Assembly: GCA_018292915.2 (NCBI GenBank)
Contig: JACVVK020000388.1
Location: 416,001-480,000, forward strand
Reading direction: 5' to 3'
DNA from: Batillaria attramentaria
Lineage: Eukaryota > Mollusca > Gastropoda > Batillariidae
Length of the DNA: 64,000 nucleotides
Shown here: one piece after another, positions 63,310 through 64,000 of the stretch
Layout: each line of letters starts with the position of its first letter
Numbering within the stretch: position 1 is the stretch's first letter
Translations under genes and position numbers: made by a program
The notes under the pieces: model-generated
What the model was told of the DNA's origin: nothing
The model's database searches: none
Seen by the model: only the letters and a program-made list of their open reading frames with translations

Positions 63310-63499
63310 CTGCAACAAAACAAAAGAACAGAAGGACACAACCATAATAATACCTGCCACACACCAGTAATGATACATTTATAATAGTCATAAATTGCTG
63401 AGGTGCACCTACAAGATCCATCTCTATCACAAAAATAGCTTGAGCCTTAAGGCACAAATTTATAATACAGCACTGTTTTGAGTTTCCCAGAAATGCAGA

Positions 63500-63573
<74 letters not shown>

Positions 63574-64000
63574 GGTGTTGGGGTTTTTTTGGTTGTTGTT
63601 GTGTTTTTTGTTTGTTTGGTTTTTTGGGGGTTTTTTTTTGGGGGGGGGGGGAGGGGGGAGGGGGGGTTGGAGGGCTTATATCAATTGAAATAGGACTGTA
63701 CAACTAGGGGTTGGGGTTGGGGGGGGGGGGGGAGGAATGGTGATCATCAATCACAGACAGAATAATGCAAACTGACTCATGCAGTCTAAATTTGTGGACC
63801 TCCAAAAGCTGACCTTTACCAAAAATAGGAACTTTAATGTTCTCCTGCCAGGTTTTCACTATACAAAGTCAGTGATCGCACTAGGAATTCTGCAAGCCAA
63901 TACCCTCGTTTGAAGCTGCCTTCATCAGTGAAGACACAGTCAGTTGTCACCCCCCCCCCCCCCCCCCCCCCCTGCCCACACACACTTTCTTGTCCACTCA
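63310..64000. other. intron upstream of window exon 1
   Basis: (GT)n at 63502-63572, then T/G-rich 63573-63735 and C tract 63951-63972. No exon recognised; earlier ITPR exons lie beyond the window. Confidence 0.6.

Noticed and set aside
3199..63309. Ryanodine receptor identity
   Set aside because: No SPRY or RyR repeat domains, and the KRQKLMR/RKN spacing and total length of the covered segment follow IP3Rs.
63502..63572. Cys-Val or His-Thr repeat proteins over GT/CA tracts
   Set aside because: Products of dinucleotide repeats (also 5181, 19037, 23303, 25561, 26474, 43709) with no other coding signal.

Overview
The window looks like a metazoan nuclear genome, most plausibly a marine mollusc (inference). 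It has a many-exon gene with long introns, abundant (CA)n/(GT)n microsatellites, several tRNA-derived SINE families, an RTE-like LINE, a DIRS-type YR retrotransposon, hAT and Tc1/mariner elements and fold-back repeats. No bacterial operon, CRISPR array or rRNA gene is seen.

One cellular gene runs through the whole window on the minus strand: an inositol 1,4,5-trisphosphate receptor (IP3R/ITPR) homologue. I placed 39 internal exons (63309 down to 3199). Their splice phases fit without conflict and give a continuous reading frame of about 4.19 kb (about 1397 codons). By comparison with vertebrate IP3R1 from memory, this covers roughly residue 235 (second half of the IP3-binding region) to about 1650 (central solenoid). 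The first exons lie beyond 64000; the RIH-associated domain, pore and C-terminus lie below position 1. The protein is divergent: the alpha-lobe IP3-binding residues are largely kept (KRQKLMR, SRKN), but the beta-lobe TTGR signature is replaced.

Repeats, from low to high coordinates: hAT-related pieces (1473-2523, 5396-7361, 20204-20723, 40426-41634, 61855-62431); a recurrent ~1.1-kb element built of ~140-bp subrepeats, each with the palindrome-like core TGACCTTGACC...GTCAAGGTCA (copies at 1, 3426, 6122, 24037, 27698, 28137, 28512 and 34869/39993); a fold-back cluster (14850-16510); a Tc1/mariner relic (13573-14815); a DIRS retrotransposon with inverted terminal repeats and internal complementary region (35159-39992), which has lost its RT palm; and two copies of an RTE-like LINE (44799-48093, ORF intact; 59126-61774, internally deleted and carrying a nested SINE).

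The elements are layered: a SINE inside a LINE, a SINE and two DIRS insertions inside the CTTGACC element, and a CTTGACC element inside a hAT. They give a relative insertion history. All lie in introns; I saw none interrupting the predicted ITPR exons.
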